Assembly (NCBI GenBank): GCA_934675205.1
Contig: CAKUPQ010000002.1
Span: 310,001-374,000, forward strand
Reading direction: 5' to 3'
From: an uncultured Flavobacteriaceae bacterium
GTDB lineage: Bacteria > Bacteroidota > Bacteroidia > Flavobacteriales > Flavobacteriaceae
Length of the DNA stretch: 64,000 nt
A program made the translations under genes and the position numbers. Position 1 is the first letter of the stretch. The number at the start of each line of letters is the position of its first letter. This document shows, in pieces, positions 16,987 through 25,273 of the stretch. Below the pieces are notes generated by a model. It made no database searches. It worked only from the letters and a program-made list of their open reading frames with translations, and was not told where the DNA came from.

Positions 16987-18414
16987 ATGAAAAATTTATT
17001 AACTGTTATAGCTGTTTGTTTTTTACAAATAACCTTTGCACAACTTGACCATAGATGGAGTGAAAAGTTTGATTTTGACACAGATAATGAACAAGACGTG
17101 AAGTTTATATTAACCGATAATTATAATCACTATTTGTTTAGTGCTTCGAATTCTTACGGTTTGGTAGGTAATAATAGTGTTAAAATCAGAAAATTTGACC
17201 AAACAAGTCAGTTGTTGGATACCTACACGTATAATTTTCCGAAAATTGACAATAATACAGGAACATTACATAATTATCTGGGTTCTTTTGAATTAGATGT
17301 TAACCGATTTGTATTTGTTACTGAAAGTTATTTTGGTAAATCAAAGAAAAAAGAAGTTCACTATCATTTATTTGACAAAACGACTTCACAATTTACAACT
17401 ACACTTATTGGGTCTTATCCTATTGAATCCAATATGAAATCGGGAACTACAGTTTTTGCAGTTTCAGAAAACAAAGGTTATTTCGGAGTTTCTTATCAAC
17501 AACATTCGGTTAGAAAAGAACCAAATACAAATTATATTACTGTTGTTGATAGTAAAAGTTTAAACGTAGCTTGGAAAAAAGAAGCTACATTTTCTGATAA
17601 TTATTATGAAAGAGCTTTTACTGTTACTAATTCAGGAAAGGCTATTTTACTTCGAGGAGCTAATGGTTTTAAATTACATAATTATCTCGTTGAAGTATCT
17701 TCTCAAGAACAAAGAAAATTAGAATTAAGCGAAGAAATACAGCTACATAGCCCAAAAGCTATTTCTATCGGAGAAGAAGAATATTTGATTGATTTTAACC
17801 ATAAAACCAAAGGAGTCAGAGCAGGAGATTATGACCAATTTTTGTTGTATGACTTGAAAAAAGGTACAATAGTAAAAAATAATCCGATTAAAATATATAA
17901 CTCTGTTAAGAATGTCAAAGAGGTTGTTTTCCGTAAAATAAATATTCAGAATGACGAAATTCACATATTTACAGAATGTAAATACCAATCGGGAACAGTA
18001 GCAAAGAAAACAAATCCGATGAGTACTACTGCATTTAATGAACCTTTGTATGGTTATGGCTACGGACATCTTATTGTTTTGTCTTTTAACGGAGAAATAA
18101 AGCAGGTAAAAACCTTAACTACTCCTCAAAATACACAATCTCGTCCAGAGTTGTTCCATTCGTATGGACTGTTAAATATTCAAGGAAATTATTGTATAAA
18201 GATTGATTCGGGAGTTTCTAAAATAAATCTTGACAAGAATGATGAGGTTATTTATACCCAAAGAAATATTTCAAAAGACCCTTATATCTATGAAACCAAT
18301 TTTGTAAATCAGTTGAGTTTCTATACTTCGGACAGTAAAAGACTAATTATAGCACGTGTGAAAGATAATAAAATGTCTTTGATTAGTATTTTTAATTTTC
18401 CGGATAAGAATTAA
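16987..18414 (+). CDS. Exported protein of unknown function
   Basis: A 475-residue protein with a clear signal peptide (MKNLLTVIAVCFLQITFAQ). The mature part is rich in Tyr, Asn and alternating hydrophobic residues, with recurring short blocks such as NHYLFSASNSYG, FVFVTESYFG and EYLIDFNHKTK. This suggests an all-beta, perhaps propeller-like fold. There is no T9SS sorting domain at the C-terminus. It starts six bases after the preceding exported-protein gene and ends at a terminator, so the pair forms a two-gene operon. The function is unknown. Confidence 0.7.
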   Translation: MKNLLTVIAVCFLQITFAQLDHRWSEKFDFDTDNEQDVKFILTDNYNHYLFSASNSYGLVGNNSVKIRKFDQTSQLLDTYTYNFPKIDNNTGTLHNYLGSFELDVNRFVFVTESYFGKSKKKEVHYHLFDKTTSQFTTTLIGSYPIESNMKSGTTVFAVSENKGYFGVSYQQHSVRKEPNTNYITVVDSKSLNVAWKKEATFSDNYYERAFTVTNSGKAILLRGANGFKLHNYLVEVSSQEQRKLELSEEIQLHSPKAISIGEEEYLIDFNHKTKGVRAGDYDQFLLYDLKKGTIVKNNPIKIYNSVKNVKEVVFRKINIQNDEIHIFTECKYQSGTVAKKTNPMSTTAFNEPLYGYGYGHLIVLSFNGEIKQVKTLTTPQNTQSRPELFHSYGLLNIQGNYCIKIDSGVSKINLDKNDEVIYTQRNISKDPYIYETNFVNQLSFYTSDSKRLIIARVKDNKMSLISIFNFPDKN

Positions 18415-18435
18415 TTACGACTACAGATTCTATAT

Positions 18436-18475
18436 AAAGAGGAAATCTTAACACTGTAAGGTTTCCTCTTTTTTT
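18436..18475 (+). terminator. Rho-independent terminator after the exported-protein pair
   Basis: AAGAGGAAATCTT pairs with AAGGTTTCCTCTT (one wobble), followed by a T run. The last T residues also form the -33 element of the next gene. Confidence 0.8.
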
Positions 18476-18501
18476 GTTTAACATAAAAGTCATTATCTTT
18501 G
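18473..18501 (+). promoter_or_regulatory. Promoter TTTG, 17-base spacer, TATCTTTG for the glycosyltransferase
   Basis: -33 TTTG at 18473-18476 and -7 TATCTTTG at 18494-18501. The -7 box ends four bases before the ATG at 18506, predicting a leaderless mRNA. The -33 element overlaps the terminator T tract of the upstream gene. Confidence 0.6.
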
Positions 18502-18505
18502 TTAG

Positions 18506-19630
18506 ATGCAGTTATCGGTTGTCATTCTTAATTATAATGTACGTTATTTTTTGGAGCAATGTCTTTGGAGTGTTCAAAAAGCTCTTGAAGGTATTGATTC
18601 CGAGATTATTGTTGTAGATAATGCTTCGAAAGATGACAGTTGCGAAATGGTCAAAAAACTTTTTCCTGATGTTATTCTTATCGAAAACACAGAAAACACA
18701 GGTTTTCCGAAAGGAAATAACATCGGAGTAGCCCGAGCCAAAGGAAAATATTTGTGTATTCTGAATCCTGATACGGTTGTTTCGGAAGATACGTTTACCA
18801 AACTTTTGGAATTTTCCGAAGCTCAAGAAAACCTCGGAATTGTAGGCTGTAAGCTCATTGACGGAACGGGAAATTTTTTGCCCGAGAGTAAAAGAAATGT
18901 TCCAACTCCGAAGATTTCACTTCTGAAAATGCTCGGAAAATCGGATAAATATTATGCCAATCATCTGTCTGAAAACCAAATCGGAAAAGCAAGTGTTTTT
19001 GTCGGAGCTTTTATGTTTGTCGAAAGGCAAAAATATCTTGATTTAAAAGGTTTTGACGAAGATTTTTTTATGTACGGAGAAGATATTGATTTGTCTTACC
19101 GATTTTTACAAAACGGATTTGATAATTATTATTTCGGAGAAACAGCGATAATCCATTACAAAGGAGAAAGCACAAACAAAGATAAAGTGTATCTGAAACG
19201 CTTTTACGGAGCAATGAAAATCTTTTATAAAAAGCATTTCAAAACGAATTTTCTGTTTGATTTACTGACGAATATCGGAATTAAAGTATTTTCTTTTCTG
19301 AATGATAATCAAGAACTTCCAACCGAAAAAATACGACCCGAAAGATATGTTCTTATCTCTGAAAACAAAAGTTTAAGAACATTTTTGAGTCAGAAAATGC
19401 TCAAGGATATAGATTTGATTTCAGATTATAAAAAATACAATTTCAACCTTTTGAGCAAAGATAAAATAGAAATAATTTTTGATAATTCGTTTATATCCAA
19501 TAAAGAAATTATAGAATTTATTCAGCAGTATAAAGATCAAAATTTAACGTTTAAGATTAAGCCCAAAAACGCAAATTTTATCATCGGGAGCAACAGCAAA
19601 AACGACAAAGGAGAGGTTTATTGTTTTTGA
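18506..19630 (+). CDS. Glycosyltransferase family 2 protein
   Basis: A 374-residue GT-A fold glycosyltransferase, probably cytoplasmic and membrane associated. The nucleotide-sugar part is clear: VVILNYNVRYFLEQCL at the N-terminus, VVDNASKDDS near 38, GFPKGNNIG near 65 and the DxD-like NPDT near 91. The acceptor part has FDEDFFMYGEDIDLSYRF. The last 90 residues are a less conserved extension. Relatives add rhamnose or other sugars to surface polysaccharides. Donor and acceptor are not shown. No sugar genes lie beside it; the nearest are about 6 kb downstream. Confidence 0.9.
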   Translation: MQLSVVILNYNVRYFLEQCLWSVQKALEGIDSEIIVVDNASKDDSCEMVKKLFPDVILIENTENTGFPKGNNIGVARAKGKYLCILNPDTVVSEDTFTKLLEFSEAQENLGIVGCKLIDGTGNFLPESKRNVPTPKISLLKMLGKSDKYYANHLSENQIGKASVFVGAFMFVERQKYLDLKGFDEDFFMYGEDIDLSYRFLQNGFDNYYFGETAIIHYKGESTNKDKVYLKRFYGAMKIFYKKHFKTNFLFDLLTNIGIKVFSFLNDNQELPTEKIRPERYVLISENKSLRTFLSQKMLKDIDLISDYKKYNFNLLSKDKIEIIFDNSFISNKEIIEFIQQYKDQNLTFKIKPKNANFIIGSNSKNDKGEVYCF

Positions 19631-19660
19631 GTATTAAGACCGAAAACGGAAAACTAACGA

Positions 19661-21109
19661 CTAATTCTCCCAACCGAAAAGCCCTTTTTCTTTGATAAGT
19701 TCGGCAACTCCTTCGGGTAGCATTTCTTCCCAACCGGATTCTTTGTTGGAAATCATTTTCAGCACTTGTCGGGAGAAAATGGTCAAATGGTCTTTTTCAA
19801 TATCGGTAATATCGAGAACTTTTCCGTTGAATTTGAAAAAGTTATAAAGCTCTTTCATTCTCGGGTGGACTTTCATATTTTCAGAATTGATAATAGTTCC
19901 GTCTTCGTCAAGCATCGGATAGAGGAAAACTTTTAAATCTCTGAAGAATAATTTTCCGAAAGCCTCCAAAATTCCACCTGATAAGTGTCTGTAATATTTT
20001 TCGTCAAACACATCAATCAAATTCGGAACTCCCATAGCAATTCCCATACGGGCTTTGGTATATTCAGAGAAATATTCGACTACGCGATAATATTCCTGAA
20101 AGTTCGAAATCATTACGTTTTGTCCTAAAGAACAAAGCAATTCGGCTCTGTCCATAAAATCTTTTTCGTCAATTTCTCCGTCCGAACGCAGGTTAGAAAG
20201 TGTAATTTCAAAAACCACAATAGTATTTTCTTTATCCACTTTCTTTTCTTCGATAAACATTTCGTACGACTTTTTGTACATATCCATATTTACCTCTGTA
20301 ACAGGACGGAAACTTCCTCTCAAAACCAAAATATTTTTTCTGTACAGTACATTGGCAGGAAGTACGTTTATCGCATCAGAATTAAACATAACGGCTTCTG
20401 TCATTCCGTTTTTCACGAGTTGCAAACTCATTAGTCGGTTGTCCACATCTTTAAAAAGCGGACCTGAAAAGTTTATGGTATCAATTTCCAAGCGGTCTTT
20501 CGAGAGGTGGTCGTACAGATATTTAAGCAGTTTTTTCGGATTATTGTATTTGTAGAAAGCTCCGTAAATCAGGTTTACTCCCAAGATTCCGAGTGTTTCC
20601 TGTTGCAGATGAACGTCATTTTCTTTAAAACGAACGTGAAGAACAATTTCATTATAATCTTGTTCAGGCTCGATTTGGTATTTGATTCCGACCCAACCGT
20701 GTCCTTTGAATTGTTTGGCAAAATCAATGGTAGCAACGGTATTGGCAAAAGTGAAAAACAGTTTATTCGGGTGTTTTATCCTATTAAGGCGTTTTTCAAC
20801 AAGGGCCATTTCGTGTGACAACATCTTTTTCAGACGAGATTCGGTTACGTAACGTCCGTCATTTTCTTCCCCGTAAATATCATCACTAAAGTCTTTGTCA
20901 TAGGCAGACATAGCTTTTGCAATGGTTTTTGAAGAACCTCCTGCTCTAAAAAAGTGTCTTACGGTTTCCTGTCCTGCACCGATTTCGGCAAAAGTTCCGT
21001 AAATATTGTTGTTTAAATTGATGCGAAGTGCCTTATCTTCAATAGAAGGAACGCTTTCAATTTTTCTGTCACCTTTAAGAATGATTTCTTCGTTTATCAA
21101 CTCTATCAT
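19661..21109 (-). CDS. Conserved protein of unknown function, 482 residues
   Basis: A cytoplasmic-looking protein of 482 residues from the ATG at 21109, chosen over 21133 because a promoter box lies at 21131-21138. Conserved-looking blocks include YGTFAEIGAGQETVRHFFRAGGSS, KLFFTFANTVATIDFAKQ, GHGWVGIKYQ and DTINFSGPLF. There is no signal peptide, beta-barrel pattern, TonB box or HxGH nucleotidyl-transfer motif. The names that I recall being attached to similar flavobacterial proteins (TonB-dependent receptor, nicotinate-nucleotide adenylyltransferase) are therefore not supported. It is divergently transcribed from a metallo-hydrolase gene. The function is unknown. Confidence 0.75.
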   Translation of the reverse strand: MIELINEEIILKGDRKIESVPSIEDKALRINLNNNIYGTFAEIGAGQETVRHFFRAGGSSKTIAKAMSAYDKDFSDDIYGEENDGRYVTESRLKKMLSHEMALVEKRLNRIKHPNKLFFTFANTVATIDFAKQFKGHGWVGIKYQIEPEQDYNEIVLHVRFKENDVHLQQETLGILGVNLIYGAFYKYNNPKKLLKYLYDHLSKDRLEIDTINFSGPLFKDVDNRLMSLQLVKNGMTEAVMFNSDAINVLPANVLYRKNILVLRGSFRPVTEVNMDMYKKSYEMFIEEKKVDKENTIVVFEITLSNLRSDGEIDEKDFMDRAELLCSLGQNVMISNFQEYYRVVEYFSEYTKARMGIAMGVPNLIDVFDEKYYRHLSGGILEAFGKLFFRDLKVFLYPMLDEDGTIINSENMKVHPRMKELYNFFKFNGKVLDITDIEKDHLTIFSRQVLKMISNKESGWEEMLPEGVAELIKEKGLFGWEN

Positions 21110-21130
21110 AATCCCGCTAAAAATATTTGA

Positions 21131-21138
21131 CAAAGTTA
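21131..21138 (-). promoter_or_regulatory. Promoter -7 box TAACTTTG (minus strand)
   Basis: Exact TAnnTTTG match 21 bases upstream of the 21109 start. It forms a divergent promoter pair with 21172-21179. Confidence 0.5.
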
Positions 21139-21171
21139 TGAAATAAGCCTGTTTTTCTCAAGGAATAATTA

Positions 21172-21179
21172 TAAATTTG
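21172..21179 (+). promoter_or_regulatory. Promoter -7 box TAAATTTG (plus strand)
   Basis: Exact TAnnTTTG match 23 bases upstream of the TTG start at 21203. The partner promoter on the other strand is 33 bases away. Confidence 0.5.
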
Positions 21180-21202
21180 TGTAAAATTACAGAATTATTG
21201 TT

Positions 21203-21967
21203 TTGAAAGTATATTTTTTGGGTACAGGCACATCACAGGGGATTCCTATAATCGGGAGCAAACACCCTGTATGCTTTAGTAACGATCACAAAGATAAGAG
21301 GTTACGGGTTTCAGTTTGGGTTACTTGGGACGATTATTCGTATGTGATAGATTGCGGTCCTGATTTCCGTCAGCAGATGCTTACGAGTGGTTGCTCCAAA
21401 CTGGACGGAGTCCTTTTTACGCACGAACACGCAGACCATACAGCAGGGTTAGACGATATTCGTCCGTTTTGCCACAGACAGGGAAAACTCCCTGTTTACT
21501 TACATAAGCGAGTTTTGGATTCTCTGCAAAGGCGTTTTGATTATATCTTTGAAACGGAAGACCGCTATCCCGGAGCTCCCGAAGTCAAGCCTTTTGTGAT
21601 TGAAGAAAATAAAAATTTTACTATCGGAAATATAGAGGTCATTCCGATAAATGTATTGCACGGAAAATTGTCTATTTTTGGTTTTCGCATCAAAGATTTT
21701 GTCTATATCACCGATGCTAAAGAAATTGAAAAGCAGGAAGAAGAAAAGCTAAAAGGAGTAAAAGTTTTGGTTATCAATGCACTTCGTGAAGAACCACACG
21801 ATTTACATTTTTCGCTTAGGGAAGCCCTTGAATTTATCGAAAGAGTAAAACCCGAAAGAGCTTATCTGACCCATATCAGTCCGATGTTGGGTTTTCACGA
21901 AGAAGTGCAAAAAACCTTACCTGAAAACGTGTTTTTGGGGTATGATAACTTGGTAGTCGAATTATAA
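21203..21967 (+). CDS. MBL-fold metal-dependent hydrolase (PhnP-like)
   Basis: A 254-residue metallo-beta-lactamase fold hydrolase. It begins KVYFLGTGTSQGIP, has the metal motif HEHADHTAGLDD (HxHxDH) near residues 75-86, a further Asp in VYITDAKE and a terminal His in AYLTHISPMLG. The layout is closest to PhnP, a cyclic phosphodiesterase, but no phn genes are nearby. The start codon is TTG at 21203; no ATG gives the family N-terminus. It is probably a cytoplasmic phosphodiesterase with unknown substrate. Confidence 0.88.
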   Translation: MKVYFLGTGTSQGIPIIGSKHPVCFSNDHKDKRLRVSVWVTWDDYSYVIDCGPDFRQQMLTSGCSKLDGVLFTHEHADHTAGLDDIRPFCHRQGKLPVYLHKRVLDSLQRRFDYIFETEDRYPGAPEVKPFVIEENKNFTIGNIEVIPINVLHGKLSIFGFRIKDFVYITDAKEIEKQEEEKLKGVKVLVINALREEPHDLHFSLREALEFIERVKPERAYLTHISPMLGFHEEVQKTLPENVFLGYDNLVVEL

Positions 21968-21990
21968 ATCACAGATTATACAATTCACAT

Positions 21991-22019
21991 CGTAATTCGT
22001 AATTTTTAATTCGTAATTT
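21991..22019. repeat. Dispersed AT-rich repeat (TAATTCGTAATT type)
   Basis: Short units of TAATTCGTAATT or its inverse. Similar stretches occur in the gaps near 3972-4001, 40942-40970, 48412-48440 and 50452-50475. No open reading frame is involved. Confidence 0.7.
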
Positions 22020-22032
22020 AAAAACTAAATAT

Positions 22033-22536
22033 ATGAAAAGAATCTATTTGTATTTGCTTATTTTTTCAGTTTTACTGAATGTGTTTACTTATATGTATTT
22101 TACCAAAAAAGCAAAGTTCGAATCGGAAAAGGAACATAAAAAAGAACAGAAAGTAGCTGATAAACAAGCTGTTATTGATTCGCTTGAAATCAAGATTTTT
22201 GAGATGTCACATTATACGTTAGGCGGAAACGGTGCTGCACAGGACTATGTAGAAAAATATTTTGACGGATACAGCCTTGAAAAAATAAGGGATTCTATAT
22301 TGGAATTAAACCATCAAAAAGGAGGAAACCCTTTGATGGATTATGATTCTCCTGAAGATAAGTTTATTATCAGCAGAATGGAGTTTATGAATCACAGATG
22401 GATTTTGGCTGATTTTGACAATTCTGAATTGGGAGGACAGTTGCTGATTCGTTATTACCTCAATAATGACGGAACTTATGAACTTAAAACTCTTGACAGA
22501 GCTTTTTATCTGCCGAAACCTCAAATCGGAGAATAA
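22033..22536 (+). CDS. Membrane-anchored protein of unknown function
   Basis: A 167-residue protein with one N-terminal hydrophobic helix (about residues 4-21), then a Lys/Glu-rich helix and a compact domain containing [26 protein letters not shown] and [11 protein letters not shown]. It has no lipobox and no recognised enzyme motif. The stop codon overlaps the aroC start by one base (TAATG), so the two genes are translationally coupled. Any link to chorismate synthesis is only positional. The function is unknown. Confidence 0.75.
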   Translation: MKRIYLYLLIFSVLLNVFTYMYFTKKAKFESEKEHKKEQKVADKQAVIDSLEIKIFEMSHYTLGGNGAAQDYVEKYFDGYSLEKIRDSILELNHQKGGNPLMDYDSPEDKFIISRMEFMNHRWILADFDNSELGGQLLIRYYLNNDGTYELKTLDRAFYLPKPQIGE

Positions 22537-23594
22537 TGGCAAATACTTTTGGAAAAATATTCAGACTGACCACTTTTGGTGAATCCCACGGAAAAGCATT
22601 GGGAGGAATAATTGACGGCTGTCCGAGTGGATTAGAACTTGATTTTGAGGTAATTCAGAACGAACTCAACCGAAGAAAACCCGGACAATCCAAAATTGTA
22701 ACCCAACGAAAAGAATCCGATAAAGTGGAATTTTTAAGCGGAATTTTTGAGGGAAAAACCACAGGAACTCCCATCGGGTTTATTATCGAAAACGAAGACC
22801 AAAAATCGAAAGATTATTCACATATTCAAGATGTTTACAGACCTTCACACGCAGATTTTACGTATGACAAAAAGTACGGAATCCGTGATTACAGGGGAGG
22901 AGGCAGAAGTTCGGCTCGGGAAACTGCAAGTAGAGTAGTAGCAGGAGCTATTGCAAAACAACTTATTCCGAACATTAAAATCAATGCTTTTGTTTCGAGT
23001 GTAGGAGAAATATTTATCAATAAACCTTATCAGGCTTTGGATTTTTCATTAACCGAAACCAATGATGTCCGTTGTCCCGATTTGGAAAGTGCTCAAAAAA
23101 TGGAAGCACTAATCAAAGAGGTCAAAAAACAAGGAGATACGGTTGGAGGAACGATAACCTGTGTGGTTCAAAACGTCCCGATTGGTTTAGGAGAACCTGT
23201 TTTTGATAAATTACATGCTGTTTTAGGAAGTGCGATGCTGTCAATAAATGCGGTAAAAGGTTTTGAATACGGAAGTGGTTTTTGCGGAGCAAAGATGAAA
23301 GGTTCGGAGCACAACGATTTATTCAATCCGGACGGAACCACGCAAACTAACTTGTCAGGAGGAGTTCAAGGAGGAATCTCAAACGGAATGGATATTTATT
23401 TTAGAGTAGCTTTTAAACCTGTGGCTACTTTATTACAAAGCCAAACCACGATAGACAAAGACGGGAATGTTGTAGAAATGCTCGGAAGAGGAAGACACGA
23501 TGCCTGTGTTGTTCCGAGAGCTGTTCCGATTGTAGAAGCGATGACTGCAATGGTTTTGGCTGATTTTGTTTTGTTGGATAGAGCAGCCAGATAA
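22536..23594 (+). CDS. aroC: Chorismate synthase
   Basis: A 352-residue enzyme for the last step of the shikimate pathway: 5-enolpyruvylshikimate-3-phosphate to chorismate, with reduced FMN as cofactor. Signatures are [18 protein letters not shown] at about 12-29, [12 protein letters not shown] near 125 and [14 protein letters not shown] near the C-terminus. Length is normal. It overlaps the upstream membrane-protein gene by one base and ends before a bidirectional terminator. aroQ, another shikimate gene, lies separately at 40517. Confidence 0.97.
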   Translation: MANTFGKIFRLTTFGESHGKALGGIIDGCPSGLELDFEVIQNELNRRKPGQSKIVTQRKESDKVEFLSGIFEGKTTGTPIGFIIENEDQKSKDYSHIQDVYRPSHADFTYDKKYGIRDYRGGGRSSARETASRVVAGAIAKQLIPNIKINAFVSSVGEIFINKPYQALDFSLTETNDVRCPDLESAQKMEALIKEVKKQGDTVGGTITCVVQNVPIGLGEPVFDKLHAVLGSAMLSINAVKGFEYGSGFCGAKMKGSEHNDLFNPDGTTQTNLSGGVQGGISNGMDIYFRVAFKPVATLLQSQTTIDKDGNVVEMLGRGRHDACVVPRAVPIVEAMTAMVLADFVLLDRAAR

Positions 23595-23601
23595 TATTTA
23601 T

Positions 23602-23648
23602 AAAAAAAATCTACTGTTATGGTAATTCCAAAAACAGTAGATTTAAAC
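23602..23648. terminator. Bidirectional terminator between aroC and the Lys/Glu-rich protein gene
   Basis: A 12-bp perfect stem AAATCTACTGTT with its complement, with A-rich sequence before and T/A-rich sequence after. It lies between convergent genes. Confidence 0.75.
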
Positions 23649-23662
23649 AAATTTAAATTAGT

Positions 23663-24019
23663 TTATTGTTTAGATTTGGCATCTTCACGAAGCTCCTTTT
23701 TGGCTTCTTGTCCTTCTTTTTTGATTTCTCTCTTGGCTTCTTTTACATCGCTTTTAAGCTCTTTTTTAGCTTCTTTCACTTCTTTTTTCTCTTTTCTGAT
23801 TTCAGCTTTTTCTTCTCTGTTGGCTTTGATGTCTTCTTTTTTAGCCTGAATGTCTTCTTTAGTGTTTTCGACAGCCTTATTGATGTCTTCTTTTACAGAC
23901 TTGGCTGTTTCGTTGATTTGCTCTTTAGTGTTTTCTGCTCTTTTTTCAAGTGTTTTTTCTTCTTGTGCAAAAGCTGTCGTCCCGATTGCAATTGCAATTA
24001 TTAATAATAACTTTTTCAT
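23663..24019 (-). CDS. Exported Lys/Glu-rich helical protein
   Basis: A 118-residue protein with a signal peptide (MKKLLLIIAIAIGTTAFAQ) and a mature part almost wholly of K, E, A, D and R in heptad-like order. This predicts a single long charged helix or coiled coil. Repeated NTKEDI and EAKKEL units are visible. Because of this composition several other frames are open across it, but only this frame has a start, a signal peptide and a sensible end. Periplasmic location is likely. The function is unknown; a stress-related or cell-envelope spacer role is only a guess. Confidence 0.7.
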   Translation of the reverse strand: MKKLLLIIAIAIGTTAFAQEEKTLEKRAENTKEQINETAKSVKEDINKAVENTKEDIQAKKEDIKANREEKAEIRKEKKEVKEAKKELKSDVKEAKREIKKEGQEAKKELREDAKSKQ

Positions 24020-24254
24020 TTTATTTAAGTTTTAAAGGTTAACTACTGATAATAAAACAATATATATGCCTTTTTAAAATTTGTAGATGTAAAATGTTTG
24101 AAATCAGCTTTAAAACGTAGGGTTTTCAGTTGTTTTTATAAATATTTCTATACAAATACAAATTGCCGACTTTTCTACATTTTTCCACATTTTATTATTG
24201 TGAGGTACCCCAATAGAAGGAATTTTTCATGGTGATTTATATCCGTAAAAAATC

Positions 24255-24262
24255 TATCTTTG
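24255..24262 (+). promoter_or_regulatory. Promoter -7 box TATCTTTG for the YedE-like pair
   Basis: Exact TAnnTTTG match 24 bases before the ATG at 24287. The rest of the 267-base gap (24020-24254) holds AT-rich sequence with no recognisable element. Confidence 0.5.
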
Positions 24263-24286
24263 TTACTTTGTAAAAAATTAAGAATA

Positions 24287-24844
24287 ATGGAGTTTATTTA
24301 TGGAACGTGGCCTTGGTATGTATCAGGGGCATTAATGGCAGTAGTAATGTTGCTGCTTGTGTATTTTGGAAAATCTTTCGGGATGTCATCAAACTTACGA
24401 ACGCTTTGTTCGATAGGAGGAGCAGGTAAGTTCTCCGATTTTTTTCGACCTAATTGGAGAGAGCAAAAATGGAATCTGATTGTGGTTTTAGGAGCAATGA
24501 TAGGTGGATTTATAGCCTATAATTATCTTTCGGACGGAAGCGGAGTAAATTTGAATCCACAAACCATAACCGAGTTACAAGCTATGAATATTGAAGCTCC
24601 TAACGGAAAATTATTACCAGAGATGTTTGCAGGAGAAGATGCACTGAAAGATCCAAAGACGATTGCTATTCTTTTGATTGGTGGTGTTTTGGTTGGTTTT
24701 GGAACCCGATATGCCGGAGGTTGTACAAGCGGACATGCTATTTCGGGATTGAGCAATTTGCAGTTGCCTTCGCTTATTGCGGTTATCGGATTTTTTATCG
24801 GAGGACTTGTGATGTCGTGGTTTCTTTTACCTTTAATTTTCTAA
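24287..24844 (+). CDS. YeeE/YedE family transporter, first half
   Basis: A 185-residue inner-membrane protein with about four or five hydrophobic segments. The conserved YAGGCTSGHAISGLSNLQLPS block near residues 140-160 contains the cysteine typical of YeeE/YedE (DUF395) proteins. YeeE proteins take up thiosulfate through a row of cysteines. Here the protein is about half the length of E. coli YeeE, and the following gene supplies the second half. The start at 24287 is 24 bases from a promoter box. Substrate is probably a sulfur compound, by family. Confidence 0.85.
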   Translation: MEFIYGTWPWYVSGALMAVVMLLLVYFGKSFGMSSNLRTLCSIGGAGKFSDFFRPNWREQKWNLIVVLGAMIGGFIAYNYLSDGSGVNLNPQTITELQAMNIEAPNGKLLPEMFAGEDALKDPKTIAILLIGGVLVGFGTRYAGGCTSGHAISGLSNLQLPSLIAVIGFFIGGLVMSWFLLPLIF

Positions 24845-24848
24845 TGTT

Positions 24849-25262
24849 ATGAATTATCTTAAATTTTTATTAGTAGGAATCGTTTTCGGGATTGTAATGG
24901 TAAAATCAGAGGCAGTTTCGTGGTACAGAATATATGAAATGTTTCATTTTCAGTCGTTTCATATGTACGGAATTATCGGTACAGCAGTTGTGTTAGGAAC
25001 CATTGGAGTACAATTTCTGAAGAAAAAGAATATCAAGGATTTTGCAGGAAATCCTATTCACATAGAGCCGAAAGAAAAAGGAGTTGTTCGTTATTTAATC
25101 GGAGGAGGTTTGTTCGGATTGGGTTGGGGATTGGTCGGAACTTGTCCGGGACCTATTTTTGTGCTTATCGGAGCAGGATTTTATCCTGTAATTATCATTC
25201 TGGTTGGAGCATTATTCGGAACTTTCCTTTACGGATTGCTCAAAGATAAATTACCTCACTAA
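24849..25262 (+). CDS. YeeE/YedE family transporter, second half
   Basis: A 137-residue membrane protein with three or four hydrophobic segments and the matching cysteine block GLGWGLVGTCPGPIFVLIGAG near residues 90-110. It starts four bases after the stop of the first-half gene. In YeeE both blocks lie in one chain, so these two short proteins probably assemble together as a heteromeric sulfur-compound channel. This split arrangement is known in other bacteria. No sulfur-oxidation genes are adjacent. Confidence 0.85.
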   Translation: MNYLKFLLVGIVFGIVMVKSEAVSWYRIYEMFHFQSFHMYGIIGTAVVLGTIGVQFLKKKNIKDFAGNPIHIEPKEKGVVRYLIGGGLFGLGWGLVGTCPGPIFVLIGAGFYPVIIILVGALFGTFLYGLLKDKLPH

Positions 25263-25273
25263 AAAAATCACAA

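Noticed and set aside
19661..21109. TonB-dependent receptor or nicotinate-nucleotide adenylyltransferase
   Set aside because: There is no signal peptide, barrel strands, TonB box or HxGH motif in the sequence.
23666..24004. Phe/Ser-rich open frames on the plus strand opposite the Lys/Glu-rich gene
   Set aside because: They are composition shadows of AAA/GAA codons. They have no start context, promoter or family resemblance, while the minus-strand frame has a signal peptide.
24020..24254. Possible small RNA or tRNA in the largest intergenic gap
   Set aside because: No cloverleaf, no promoter-terminator pair and no conserved-looking block was found.
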